Assembly (NCBI RefSeq): GCF_963924675.1
Contig: NC_089222.1
Span: 134,256,281-134,320,280 of the forward strand
Direction of reading: 5' to 3'
DNA length: 64,000 nt
DNA from: Phocoena phocoena
Taxonomy: Eukaryota; Chordata; Mammalia; Artiodactyla; Phocoenidae
In this document: positions 46,931 through 57,299 of the stretch, one piece after another
How the letters are laid out: every line of letters starts with the position of its first letter
Position numbering within the stretch: the first letter of the stretch is position 1
Position numbers and translations under genes: made by a program
The notes under the pieces: model-generated
Told to the model about the DNA's origin: nothing
Databases searched by the model: none
The model's input: the letters and a program-made list of their open reading frames with translations, nothing else

Positions 46931-47009
46931 AATGTCTAAGAGCATGATGAAGTGTGTTGTGGCAGGATGCAAATCACCTGTACAGTGTGGTTTGTGGTTT
47001 ACAGCCGGA

Positions 47010-47560
47010 GTCAACTGGGAGTTGAATTTTGTCAAATGCCTTGTAGGCATCTATGGATAATCAATGAGCAAAAAAAGGCAAAGCAGCTCTTGAATTAAGA
47101 CGGGAGTGCTGTCTGTTCACTCCACATCTGCTTCACCTTCTTTAGAAAGGTCGGGGGAAGTGTCAGAATACTTGCTTTTGCGGGGAAAGAGTCAAAATAT
47201 AGTAAAACAGTGTCTCTGCCACCAAGAGCTCTCAGTCCGTTCAGGGGACAGACGTGCAAATAAAGACTGAGTTACAAGCCGCTCAGAGGGATAGATTCTA
47301 ACCATGGTAGTCTGAAGCATTATAGGAAACGTACTGCTTTGAGAAAAAGAAAAATGCCCAATTCCTCGGTCTTAATTGTTTCAACAAGCATGGGATGTCC
47401 ACACCGAAATCATCTTGTAGGCACCTCGCTCCGTTAACATGATAGATTTCCTAATATTAAACCATCCTTGCAATTCTGGAATAAATCCCACTGGGTTGTG
47501 AAATATCATATTTAATGCATTTTTGGATTCAATTTCCTTATATTTTTATTTTAAAATTTT
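47010..47560 (-). repeat. L1 ORF2-region fragment, antisense, split by a 361-bp insertion
   Basis: L1 antisense sequence 'gttgaattttgtcaaatgcc' stops at 47052 and resumes after 47413 with 'ttaaaccatccttgcaattc' and 'tggaataaatcccactgggt'. The inserted 361 bases contain the 355-bp duplicated segment. Confidence 0.75.
47056..47410 (+). repeat. 355-bp dispersed duplication, copy 1 (inside L1)
   Basis: Begins 'gataatcaatgagcaaaaaa' and ends 'ggatgtccacaccgaaat'. The flanks 'cttgtaggcatct' (47040-47052) and 'cttgtaggcacct' (47414-47426) are direct repeats matching at 12 of 13 positions. Three differences from the copy at 48474 were noticed. Confidence 0.95.
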
Positions 47561-47568
47561 GCCTTGGG

Positions 47569-47727
47569 ACTTCCCTGGTGGGCCAGTGGTTAAGAATCCG
47601 CTTGCAATGCAGGGGACGCCGGTTCAATCCCTGGTTGGGGAACTAAGATCCCACATGCCGTGGGGCAACTAAGCCCACGTGCCGCAACTACTGAGCCTGT
47701 GAGCCACAACTACAGAGCCCATGCAGG
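47569..47727 (+). mobile_element. CHR SINE, 3'-truncated
   Basis: 'gggacttccctggtgggcca' head and B box 'ggttcaatccctggttgg' continue to 'caactacagagcccatgcag', after which SINE sequence stops with no A-tail. Confidence 0.88.
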
Positions 47728-48473
47728 AAGCTCTGGGGGAAGGGTGCCTCATTCCCCTTTTGGAGGATACATTCCTGGGTTGAGGGTAGGGTGGGTGTCT
47801 ACACACCTCTGCTCCACATACGCAGCAGGAAGCTTCCCAGAGACATTTCTCTTCTATTTGAAAATGTTCTACGAATATTTGGTAAATTTTCTATTTGGTA
47901 GCATTTCTACAGCCCTTTGGAGAAACACAGGCCTGGAGGAGGCCTCCAAGAACGAAAAGAACCTGTGTGCCCCATTTCAAGATGTGCTGGGTGGAACAGA
48001 TCCATTGTAAATGTTTGTCCCTAAAATGTTTTCATTAAAAAAATGTAGACGATCCATTACATACGGTGCGCTCTGTGTGATGACAGACCTTCCCGTGCTC
48101 TGCTGAAGACCCCTCTCCGAAAGTGAAAGTCCGATCCTGTCATTGCTTCCGCGGTCACAAAAGCGGTAAGGCTGACTTTCACGGAGGACTTTCCCCAGGC
48201 CGAAAATTGGGTGGTGACAAAGGCACACGCAGTAGCTTGTAAACCGAGCACTCCGTTATGTGCTGAGCGCTATCCCCAAACTGCTTCCTGTACCAGGGAA
48301 GTCCACAACCAGCCACAGTGTGTGGGAGCAGTAGCATCTTCCAGGCAAGACCAGACAGCCCGGGGGAGGGTGGTGACTGTGGACCCTTATCACTGACGCC
48401 GAGGCACAGACTTGCAAAGAATTAACATCCCCCCTACCCCACCTTGCCCGACTCTGGCCCCATCGCCCCTTTC

Positions 48474-49054
48474 GATAATCAATGAGCAAAAAAAGGCAAA
48501 GCAGCTCTTGAATTAGGACGGGAGTGCTGTCTGTTCACTCCACATCTGCTTCACTTTTTTTTTTTTTTTTTTTTTTTTTTGTGGTACACGGGCCTCTCAC
48601 TGTTGTGGCCTCTCCCGTTGCGGAGCACAGGCTCTGGACGCGCAGGCCCAGCAGCCATGGCTCACGGGCCCAGCTGCTCCGCGGCATGTGGGATCTTCCC
48701 GGACCGGGGCACGAACCCGTGTCCCCTGCATCGGCAGGCGGACTCTCAACCACTGCGCCACCAGGGAAGCCCTGCTTCACCTTCTTTAGAAAGGTCGGGG
48801 GAAGTGTCAGAATACTTGCTTTTGCGGGGAAAGAGTCAAAATATAGTAAAACAGTGTCTCTGCCGCCAAGAGCTCTCAGTCCGTTCAGGGGACAGACGTG
48901 CAAATAAAGACTGAGTTACAAGCCGCTCAGAGGGATAGATTCTAACCATGGTAGCCTGAAGCATTATAGGAAACGTACTGCTTTGAGAAAAAGAAAAATG
49001 CCCAATTCCTCGGTCTTAATTGTTTCAACAAGCATGGGATGTCCACACCGAAAT
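48474..49054 (+). repeat. 355-bp dispersed duplication, copy 2 (with SINE insertion)
   Basis: Same segment as 47056-47410 with 226 extra bases, which are the SINE at 48555-48771 plus its 9-bp target duplication. It is followed directly by a (tc)n run. Confidence 0.95.
48555..48771 (-). mobile_element. Young CHR SINE, antisense, inside the duplication
   Basis: A 22-base T-run then 'gtggtacacgggcctctcac' to 'gccaccagggaagcc'. Target duplication 'ctgcttcac' at 48546-48554 and 48772-48780; the other copy of the duplicated segment shows the empty site. Confidence 0.97.
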
Positions 49055-49080
49055 TCTCTCTCTCTCTCTCTCTTTCCCTT
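49055..49080. repeat. (TC)n microsatellite
   Basis: About 13 uninterrupted tc units at the end of duplication copy 2. Confidence 0.95.
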
Positions 49081-49604
49081 TCTTTCTCTGTTTTTAACAA
49101 ATTGCTACTTTAGGCCAGGTAATGTTTCCTTTTCCTCCATCTCAGCTCAGGGTGAATTTTCTAATACAGACAGCTTCAGTTGAACTTTATTAGATTAAAT
49201 TATATTTGCTAACAATTTGTGACATTTATTTTCTAGACATGTGCACCAATTTCTGACTTCCTTTAGCGTAAAGCTAATAAGATCCTATATTCAATAACTT
49301 AAATCAGATTTACCTCCCAGGGCAAAATCAACAGCTGTGCCACTGGAAAACTCTCTCCTCAGTTCAATGCTAAGTTACCTCTAGAAACGCCAGGCGTTTT
49401 CAGACCTGGAAATAGTTGCAAGAATAGGTGGACACCTGTTCACCCGAGCTGAGCTCCTTTTGTGAAGGTCTAAGAGTTAAACTCAGAGCAGCTCTCAGTT
49501 TGGGGGTTCTGATTTGCATATTAATGCCCTTAGTAGTTTTACCTCCATCTCTTTTATTTTACAATAAGTGATTTAGTTACAACACAGGATTCTGATAGCA
49601 GGAG
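49081..49604. other. Intergenic, nothing recognised
   Basis: AT-rich unique-looking sequence, no gene or confident repeat. Confidence 0.4.
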
Positions 49605-49687
49605 CCACTCCCCACCTCCACAAGGCTTGTGGGGTCCTAGTTCCCCGACCAGGGGAGTCCTAACCACTGGACCACCAGGGAATTCCC
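49605..49687 (-). mobile_element. CHR-type SINE head fragment, antisense
   Basis: 'gtcctagttccccgaccagg' and 'ccactggaccaccagggaat' are the antisense head of an older SINE. The B-box part is largely missing. Confidence 0.8.
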
Positions 49688-49964
49688 AGTAGGAGCTCTG
49701 AGTGCATCTTGTATTTTGCTGACTTACCACTGAAACATACAGTTGCTCTGAGCCCAGCACAATGCAAATAGAGACGCGAAATGAGAAATGAGAACGGAAG
49801 GTTAATGCTGCTATCGTGCCTGCCTACTTTGTCTGGGGGTGGGGCTGGGGGAGGCAAGAGTAAGCAAGCAGGGAGGAGGGGACAGAGGAGGCCCGTGGGC
49901 ATTTAGTGCGCTGCAGTCACCTACTCGTAGGCAGGGTTTGTCTTGTTTCAAAACGATGCGACAG

Positions 49965-50203
49965 GGACTTCCCTGGCGGCGCGGTGGAGAAGACTCCATG
50001 CTCCCAATTCAGGAGGCCCAGGCTCGATCCCCTGTCGGGGAACTAGATCCCACCTGCATGCCACAACTAAGAGTTCACATGCCACAACTGAAGAGCCTGA
50101 GTGCCGCAACTAAGGAGCTGGTGAGCCGCAACTAAGGAGCCCGCCTGCTGCAACCAAGACCCGGCGCAACCAAATAAGTAAATAAATATTAAACAACAAC
50201 AAC
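49965..50203 (+). mobile_element. CHR-type SINE
   Basis: 'gggacttccctggcggcgcg' head, a diverged body rich in 'ccgcaactaaggagc' repeats, tail 'caacaacaac'. Target duplication 'aaaacgatgcgacag' / 'aaaatgatgtgacag' (49950-49964, 50204-50218). Confidence 0.9.
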
Positions 50204-50218
50204 AAAATGATGTGACAG

Positions 50219-53200
50219 GTGAAGGGGCAGAATGAAGGCGCAGGTACCATCCTCACCTTCATTAGCCCTGTGCTGAGGCCACCTGGGCACCTGCAGTATG
50301 ACAGCCTCTCTCAACGAGCCAAGGAAAAGCAACAGAACGCGTTGGGTACCTTGGGCGGATGTACCAAGCGCACTGGGGTGGGGTCAGGGGAACGGCAGGG
50401 ACACAGCTGTGGTCATGGGGTTGCTGAGCAGGGCTGCCACCCAACACAGACGGTTGTAGGATCAGGGATTTAGGTGACAAAACCGCAAACGGAGTTGCTG
50501 GCACTTCCCATTCTGCATTTCATGACGATGCTGGAATCCTGTCCCATGGCTGGAACAGCAAGACGGCTGTGGCTGCTGTTTTCTTGGTCTGAATGCAGCG
50601 AGTTCAATCTATTCACAGTCATGATAGCCTGGGACTTGGCCTGTGGGACTCTGCTCATCCAATAACCTCTGAATCCATGCTAGCGTGGCCCAGAATCCTA
50701 CGGCAAAGTGTCCTACGACCCGCGTGTGCTGGGCCTGAGAGCAGGTTGGGGTCCCTTCTCCAGCAGGGACACAACCCCAGACTCTTTTTATCGCTCTGGG
50801 CAGTGGTTTCAGAGTCAAGCCAAGTGTCTATTTGCTTAAAGCATCTCATGGGTGGGCTCACATATCTCTTTTCCCCCTTTTCAGTGGTCGGTGAAACGAA
50901 GCAGTCTTAGGACCCGTAATCCCATCACTATCGGCCTCAGAGTAAGTTAAAATAACCAAAGGCTGCCACTTGCCCGCTCTGGAGAGAGCACTCCTGCTTG
51001 GGGCCCTTCACAGGGGTGTGTTCCATGGACGTTCCCTCCCCGATGTTCCCTAGCACGTGGTTTAGCATCTACACTAGGTGTACGTGGAAACTTACCGTAT
51101 AGTTCGTGGCAGATTCTGGGGCAAGCAGGTGGGCTTTTAGATGCTTCACCTTGGGCAAAAGAACCTTTCTGGGCTTTGGCTTCCTTATTGGTGCAATGAC
51201 AACACTAGTTTCTTCCTGATTTGGCTGTCGAGAGGTTGTAAATGAGAAAACACACGTAAAGCACTTAGCACGTTGGTAGCTGGGAAACAGCTCCGTACTC
51301 TGACATCCAGTATCGAACTTTTCTTGGGAACCAATGACATCTCTCCTGGGGCCAGTGGACTTGGAGGAATAGAATGACGACCCCTGGGATCTTGGGACGA
51401 AGGGTGGGAGATGGAGGCAGTTTCCTGAGGCTTCATGGAGAACGGCTCAAGGCCACCATGCCTCAGCTCGTGGCGGCTGATTTCAAGCCTGACGGCACAG
51501 CCTTCGCAGAGCCGTTGCCAAGGAACGAAGTAATCCTGCGGCAGAAACACTGCGCAGGGTTTCGGTTTGCCGGTGGAAAGGGTTTTGGGTGGTGACAAGT
51601 TTTATTACAGGCATTCCTGGTCTCCCTGAAACAACCGTGTGAGAAGACAAGTTATGTAGGACAAAACCGCAGACCCAGCCTGGCAACAGACAACATGCAC
51701 TGTGTTTCCTCGATATTGATCCACAGATGTATGGGATTAAAAAACAACAGTCCCACCAAAAAGCCCAAGCCTGCATACTTAAGCTGATCCATAGCCTGCC
51801 ATTTGGCAAGATGACTTTTGCTGGTAAGTTGATTTCTTGGGAAGTCCTGGGAGTGGCCCTTGGCTCTAGCCTCACTAGCCAGGCGACCGTGGATGAGCGA
51901 GGCCACCCATCTGAGGTCACCACCACCTTCCTCAGGGAGTGGATGCGAAGTGAATCAACCCACATTAGCACAGAGTCGCCCAGGGACTGCCTGCCCCCCT
52001 TCCTTACAGACAGACGGCCGTGAAGGGGCAGCTCCCGTACTGCCCTTCTAAGGAGCCGCTATGTCAGAACGGACAGAGCTCAGGGGTTATGACGAGGAGA
52101 GGACTGTGCGTTTTACGTGAGTATTCAATAAAGGGCTGTAGTGTGATGTCAGTAATGCAGTGATTTCTGCACTCAAAAGCCAGTGGCCCTTTGGTTAACA
52201 ATTTCCGGTGATTATGTGAAGCAACAGAGTAACCGTCATGGCCACAGAAAGCACCGAAATCCCATGGAGTCACGAATTCCTAGTGATATGGAAACAGTGA
52301 TTCTTAAGAAGATCTACTGTGATCACGTGGCTTAACGTTTTCTGCAAGTCAAGTATGGCTGTCACGCACGCACGTAAACTATGCACTGACAAGAGCGGGT
52401 GCTCCTCAAATAAAACCACAGGATCTTATTGCAAACTTTATGTCGTCCAAGGACAGAAGCCTTCCACAGAGACGTTTACAATTATAATGAAAAAAAATAA
52501 AATTACGATGAAAGTTACACCTGAAACTGATCTAATATTATGTCAACTCTACTTTGCTAAAAATAAAATACTAATGAAAGTCAAAAAGCAAACAGACGCA
52601 AACCTGATTTTACAAAATCTGACAGTCAAAAGAGTAAGGTACAATCAAAGCGTATCGTCGGTTACAAGCCACTTTAGAACAATGCTGTTTTGAGGACAGC
52701 AGAAATGTTCGTCAGTGCAGGGGCCCTAAGTAACCTGGAGACTGTGGGGAGATGAGGACAGGCTGCAGAGGGTTCTGGGAGGAGAACCTGCATAGGGTGC
52801 TCTCCAGGGGCACTAGTCTGCCAGGAGCCAAGGCCTCCCCTCGAGGTGAGGGCACTCTGAGTAGGTCTCGCCGATGTGTGAAGGGCTGGGGGAGACATGG
52901 ACGGTCCTCACCCTCCACAACGGAATCAGGTCTGGGAACCCAGGGTCCCGGCCCCGGCCCCGCTCCCAGCTCCATCCCTGTGGCTGTGTGTGTACGGGGC
53001 GCTCCGGCACCGTGGCGGGCGAGGAGCACTGGGCACAGGGAGACCAGGGCAGGCAGCGTCCTTGTCACTTCACTCTTCCTCAGAGTGAGCGTGATGCGTT
53101 TCCTCCAACTAGGGGAAGAGCCTTCTACAGACCAAGTGTAGCTGGACAAGACGTCTAGGCCACTTCTGGCTGCACAGTCTAAGAGATGTACTCGAGCTGC

Positions 53201-53884
53201 TCAGACGTCAGCATTTGCAGAGATGGTAAGCTGGAGAATTTAAAATCAAAGATGTCCTAGAAAACCAGTCAGGATGACAGGTGAGCCAACGTGGTTGTCA
53301 CCGAGCCAACAGCGTTTGCATCTGTCAGCCTCGGTACCGACCTCAGCACGGCAAGAGCTGCAGGCTCTTGTGAGCCCACGGGGAGAACCAGGATCTGCAT
53401 TTGTTTTCAGGAAAAGCCCAGAAACTACATAAGAATTTGTCCAGTTTCAAGGTTAGTCTAGTTTGGCCACCCAACTTCCATCACAGGTACAGGCTTTACA
53501 CCTGGAAGACAAGACCAGCCAGGTCTCAACCAGGGGGTGAACTTCACCTTTGAAGCTGGGAGACACAAGGCTACAGTTAGACCCCCTGCCAGTCTCAACA
53601 AGATTGAGAATTGGGCCTCTGACAGTTCCACAGGGAGGGCCCAGGAAGAATGCGGGTAAGGAAGTGACGGGCGGCCTCTAGTGGCCACTGACAGCCAAGT
53701 TTCACAGCAGATCCCTGGGAGAAAAGGTACTTTCAACCTCCTGCAATACAGCAGCTGTTATGAGAATATAAAATAAAGCCATCAGGAAGCAAAATATATT
53801 TGTAACTATATCTTCAGTAGTTTGCCAAAGAAAAACCTCAGATTAGTAGATAGTCGTCCTGAAATAAAAATAGTTTAGGCGGAT
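50219..53884. other. Intergenic to CFAP298 3' end; no gene recognised
   Basis: About 3.7 kb in which human would lead toward TCP10L. I looked on the - strand for a coiled-coil exon like that of TCP10L and found none I could support. The part at 52480-52600 ('gttacacctgaaactgatct') may be a decayed L1 3' end. Confidence 0.45.
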
Positions 53885-54087
53885 TCTTTTGAGGATGTGT
53901 TTATTAAGTTCTAAAACCTTGAATAACTTTTATTTTAAAAATTCAAACTGAAAAAACTAGGAAAACCAGAAATTTCAACAACTTTCAAAGAGAGCTGTGG
54001 GTGTCCTTTTTAGTTATTATCATTATTATTATTTTGCCAGAAGAAAGGTGAGCTAATATTTTAGAAAGCTTCATCAACTGGTGAACT
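53885..54087 (-). other. CFAP298: CFAP298 3' untranslated region, inferred
   Basis: Downstream of the - strand stop there are AATAAA signals on the - strand at 53929-53934 and 53900-53905. Cleavage 10-30 bases beyond either would give a 3' UTR of roughly 170-205 bases. The end point is inferred from the signals only. Confidence 0.5.
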
Positions 54088-54198
54088 TCATCTTGGTCTC
54101 CACTTTATGTCTTTTACTCCATGAAAATGTCTTTTCAAAGCAGTGTTATCTGCCCACGGAGAATTTAAACAGGAATCGTCGTCATTTTCTTCCAGTTT
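54088..54198 (-). CDS. CFAP298: CFAP298 terminal coding exon
   Basis: Read on the - strand, the acceptor 'tgtgtccag' precedes 36 codons and a TGA at 54090-54088. The residues run KLEENDDDSCLNSPWADNTA, then LKRHFHGVKDIKWRPR. This is the C-terminus of CFAP298 (C21orf59, kurly), a cytosolic/ciliary-base protein of about 290 residues needed for dynein-arm assembly, cilia motility and planar polarity; loss causes primary ciliary dyskinesia type 26 (family knowledge). The NSPWADNTALKRHFHGVKDIKWRPR ending is diagnostic. Compared with the human protein as I remember it, the junction reads KK instead of KR and DDSCLN replaces DDAYLN; both are conservative and in frame. The gene is transcribed toward EVA1C. 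Confidence 0.95.
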   Translation of the reverse strand, partial: KLEENDDDSCLNSPWADNTALKRHFHGVKDIKWRPR

Positions 54199-54489
54199 CT
54201 GGACACAAACGTATTTTGCTCAGGAAGGCATTTCAGGAAAGTGTTCTATAGAACCCACGGCCAACCTCCTTGCTCCCCACGTCCCCAGAAGCAGGACACC
54301 TCCAGAGCCTAAGGCAGGCGGACACCGGGCAGGGCCCCCGCAGCCCTGGAGAGGCTGAAGCTCAGGAGGTGCCCTCACCACAGCCTGCAGAGCCCCCCGA
54401 GCTACCCCCGTGCCCAGAGTAAGGCCTGGGGGTGAGGGGGTGAACGCCCCAGGCGCCAGCTAGCTGAGAATCCATCAGTCACACGGTAC

Positions 54490-54585
54490 CTTGAGCTCCT
54501 CTTGTCTTCTGTGATAGAAGAGCATCAGCTGTTTCTGCTCCTCACTGCTTATGATGGGTTCTCGCGCTGGAGCTCCTTGCCCCCT
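54490..54585 (-). CDS. CFAP298: CFAP298 coding exon, second from last
   Basis: On the - strand, the acceptor 'ccttttcag' and donor 'gtaccg' bound a 96-nt, phase-0 exon encoding RGQGAPAREPIISSEEQKQL then MLFYHRRQEELK. This is the basic/glutamine-rich helical part of CFAP298 leading into the C-terminal exon. Length and phase agree with the neighbours, so the joined frame is open. Confidence 0.93.
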
Positions 54586-55307
54586 CTGAAAAGGCGGGGG
54601 GACAGCAAATTGCGGACTGAGGCGTTCTTATAAGGACGACCCAGGAAGTTACAGCTCACGCCTTACAATTGCCTTTGCCGACTGCTAAAGATAAACAGGT
54701 CGCATCTCTGATCATCCACAGCGAATAACGAGGGGAGTCTCGCTCTGGCCCTGGGCCCTCACAGTGGAGGCTGGGTGGTGCTGTGTTGGTCACAGCCATT
54801 CCCAAGTCAGCCACTGCAGGTCCAGCGAGGGAGGGGTAGAGATAATCGTGGGGGGGACCCTGTTGCCCCCAAACTATAGAGAGATGATTTAGGAGAGAGC
54901 ACGTAACAAAGCAGCCTGCAGGTATACGGCTCCACACGAAGTCCTTACAGGTCTCCAGCTCTCCACCTCTTTCACAGACTGTCAGCACTTAGGAAAACTT
55001 GAGATCAGTGCTCTGGGCTGTATTTTTCATTTCAAGAAACATTTTTAGTGACTTGTAAGCCCCATTTTTAAAGCTGAAATGAATGCAGCATACTCTCCTT
55101 TCCCCCCAATTAAAACAAACTCCAGATACCGTCCATCGATCCATATTTCCTTCATGTTTTTGTTGCTCCATAAAGAGGACAGTTTGACTTTAAGCCTGGA
55201 CCGGCAGGATTAAAGTGTCTGCACAAGAGTTTAAATCTTTCAGATTTAATGTAAAGTTTTATCAGTTTGCAAGTAAGCGAAAAAGAGTGACATGTTAAAG
55301 TACTTAC

Positions 55308-55439
55308 CCGCTGAATCTTGACGATAATTTTGGTTTTTTCATTCTTCCCCACGTAGTCCGAAAGCTTCTTTGTTCGTCTTAGCTCCTTTGCTGCCCACCA
55401 CAATTGTGCCTCTGATTCTGTGATGACGCTGAGTGCTGC
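55308..55439 (-). CDS. CFAP298: CFAP298 coding exon, third from last
   Basis: On the - strand, the acceptor 'gaacccag' and donor 'gtaagt' bound 132 nt (44 codons, phase 0): AALSVITESEAQLWWAAKEL, then RRTKKLSDYVGKNEKTKIIV, then KIQR. The segment AQLWWAAKELRRTKKLSDYVG is very strongly conserved in CFAP298 proteins and gives a secure identification. The first ten residues appear to differ more from human than the rest (human from memory: AGLNVIKEAE). Confidence 0.95.
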
Positions 55440-55805
55440 CTGGGTTCACGGCAAGAACCAGCTTTAAGGTGGTCAGGACACGGCCAAGGGTGTGGGCCGG
55501 CCCTGTGGGCAGGGAGCCTGGCCAATGCCCCTCCCAGCATCGGAAGTGGGACAGGTTTCCAGCACCCTGCCCTCCCCTTCCGTCCCCCACGGGCAGCACT
55601 AATGCCCCCTACTCAAAGCCCTCACTCATTTCAGCACCTTCCCTGTTAGTTTCAACTCATGCCCTGACTCAGGTCACTTCTGGAAGGTGGCGGGTATCCT
55701 ATCTCATTTGCACCCTCATCCATGATAGAAGGTCTGTCTTAGATGGATTTTTAGGTTACTGCCAGGGAAGAATGCGGGGATCCTGCTGGGTGTTTAAATA
55801 CAAAA

Positions 55806-56270
55806 GCCTCTGACTTACGATGGTTCGATTTATGACTTTTCGACTATATGATGGTGTGAAAGTGATATGCATTCAGTAGAAACCATGCTTTAAATTTTGA
55901 ATTTTGATTTCTTCTCGGCCTAGTGATGTAGAGTATGAGACTTTCTCGTGATGCTGGGCAACGGCAGTAACTTGTGATCGCCAGAGTAATCAACCGATAC
56001 AACTGTCCGTACCAGACAATAGTTCTGTTTTTTGCTTTTAGTACAGTATTCAATAAATCACACTATTATAAAATAGGCTTTGTGTTAGATGATTTTGCCC
56101 AACTGTTGGCTAATGTAAGTGTTCTGAGCACGTTTCAGGTGGGCTAGGCTAAGCTATGATATTTGGTAGGTTAAATGTATTAAATGCATTTTCAACTTAT
56201 AATATTTTCAACTTACGCTGGGTTTGTTGGGGCATAATCCCATCATAAATTGAAGAAGAGCTGTATAGGT
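55806..56270. mobile_element. Tigger-type (Tc1/mariner) DNA transposon
   Basis: 'cttacgatggttcgatttat', 'gcattcagtagaaaccatgc', 'attataaaataggctttgtg' and 'gataatattttcaacttacg'-like text near the end match a non-autonomous Tigger element. It lies in the CFAP298 intron between 55439 and 57141. Confidence 0.8.
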
Positions 56271-56428
56271 ATAATGGGGCTGTTCGTTTGCTTCTGCATA
56301 TCCTGCCTATTTAAGATGGCTCAGAGAAAAAGATACTGTCCCACAGGATAAGGAATGAAAAAATGAGAAAAACAAAGGAAAGTGGAACATAAAGCTAAGA
56401 AAATAATAAGGAGCAAGAGGTAAGGCTA

Positions 56429-56766
56429 GGGGCTTCCCTGGTGGCGCAGTGGTTAAGAATCCGCCTGCCAATGTGGGGGACACGGGTTCGAGCCCTGGTC
56501 CGGGAAGCTCCCATGTGCCGCGGAGCAACTAAGCCTGTGCGCCAGAACTACTGAGCCTGCGCTCTACAGCCCGCGAGCCACAACTACTGAAGCCCGCGTG
56601 CCTAGAGCCCATGCTCCGCAGCAAGAGAAGCCACCGCAATGAGAAGCCCACGCACCGCGACAAAGAGTAGCCCCTGCTCGCCGCAACTAGAGAAAGCCCG
56701 TGCGCAGCAACGAAGACCCAACGCAGCCAAGAATGAATGAATGAATGAACGAATAAATAAATAAAT
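56429..56766 (+). mobile_element. CHR SINE, long form
   Basis: 'gggcttccctggtggcgcag' head, full long body, then 'gaatgaatgaatgaacgaat' tail. About 340 bp, in a CFAP298 intron in the opposite orientation to the gene. Confidence 0.93.
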
Positions 56767-57140
56767 GTATTGGGGACAAAAAAAGAGATAAGCCTAGAAC
56801 ACAAAATTCCATGCAAAGGGACCGATACGTTTGGGTAGAAATAGGCACAAATTAGGGTTTTGGCTTCCCAGCGGTCAAAGAAAATGGGACTGTTTTCAGT
56901 TACTCCCTTGTCTCTTGCCACCCCTGTGTGTGGGGGCCAAGCCCTCAGCCAGGAGCACGTCCTCGGGGTCCTCCCCTGAATTCACAGCTCTGCTCTGAAG
57001 CCTAGTCTAGCAAAATGGAAAGCTGTGTACGAAGCAACAAACTACATCAGCAGAGAAAGGTCAAATCGGAGGGGCTGCTGCTCTTTGGGGGCTGGGGGAG
57101 GGAAGGAACTCACCTGGAAGAAACCCCAAGAGCCACATAC

Positions 57141-57299
57141 CTGACTCCCCGACAGATCTTCTTTATTTTCAAATTCCATCCGGATAGGATCGTATGGCGG
57201 CAACCCCATGGGATAAACAATCATCACTGCACCTCGAAGCTGGTCCAAGGCGTCTTTCACCATCTCCATGGTAACGCAGACATTGGCTTCCACATGTTT
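57141..57299 (-). CDS. CFAP298: CFAP298 coding exon, fourth from last
   Basis: On the - strand, the acceptor ends 'tttcag' and the donor is 'gtatgt'. The 159-nt, phase-0 exon encodes KHVEANVCVTMEMVKDALDQ, then LRGAVMIVYPMGLPPYDPIR, then MEFENKEDLSGSQ. The MVIVYPMGLPPYDPIR-like core is the most recognisable part of CFAP298. All exons from here to the stop are multiples of three, so each could be skipped without frameshift. The intron upstream (57300-62510) contains a CHR SINE and L2-like sequence. Confidence 0.95.

Noticed and set aside
46610..46947. Open frames on both strands at 46.6-46.9 kb as genes
   Set aside because: They fall inside the right half of an MLT1-like LTR.
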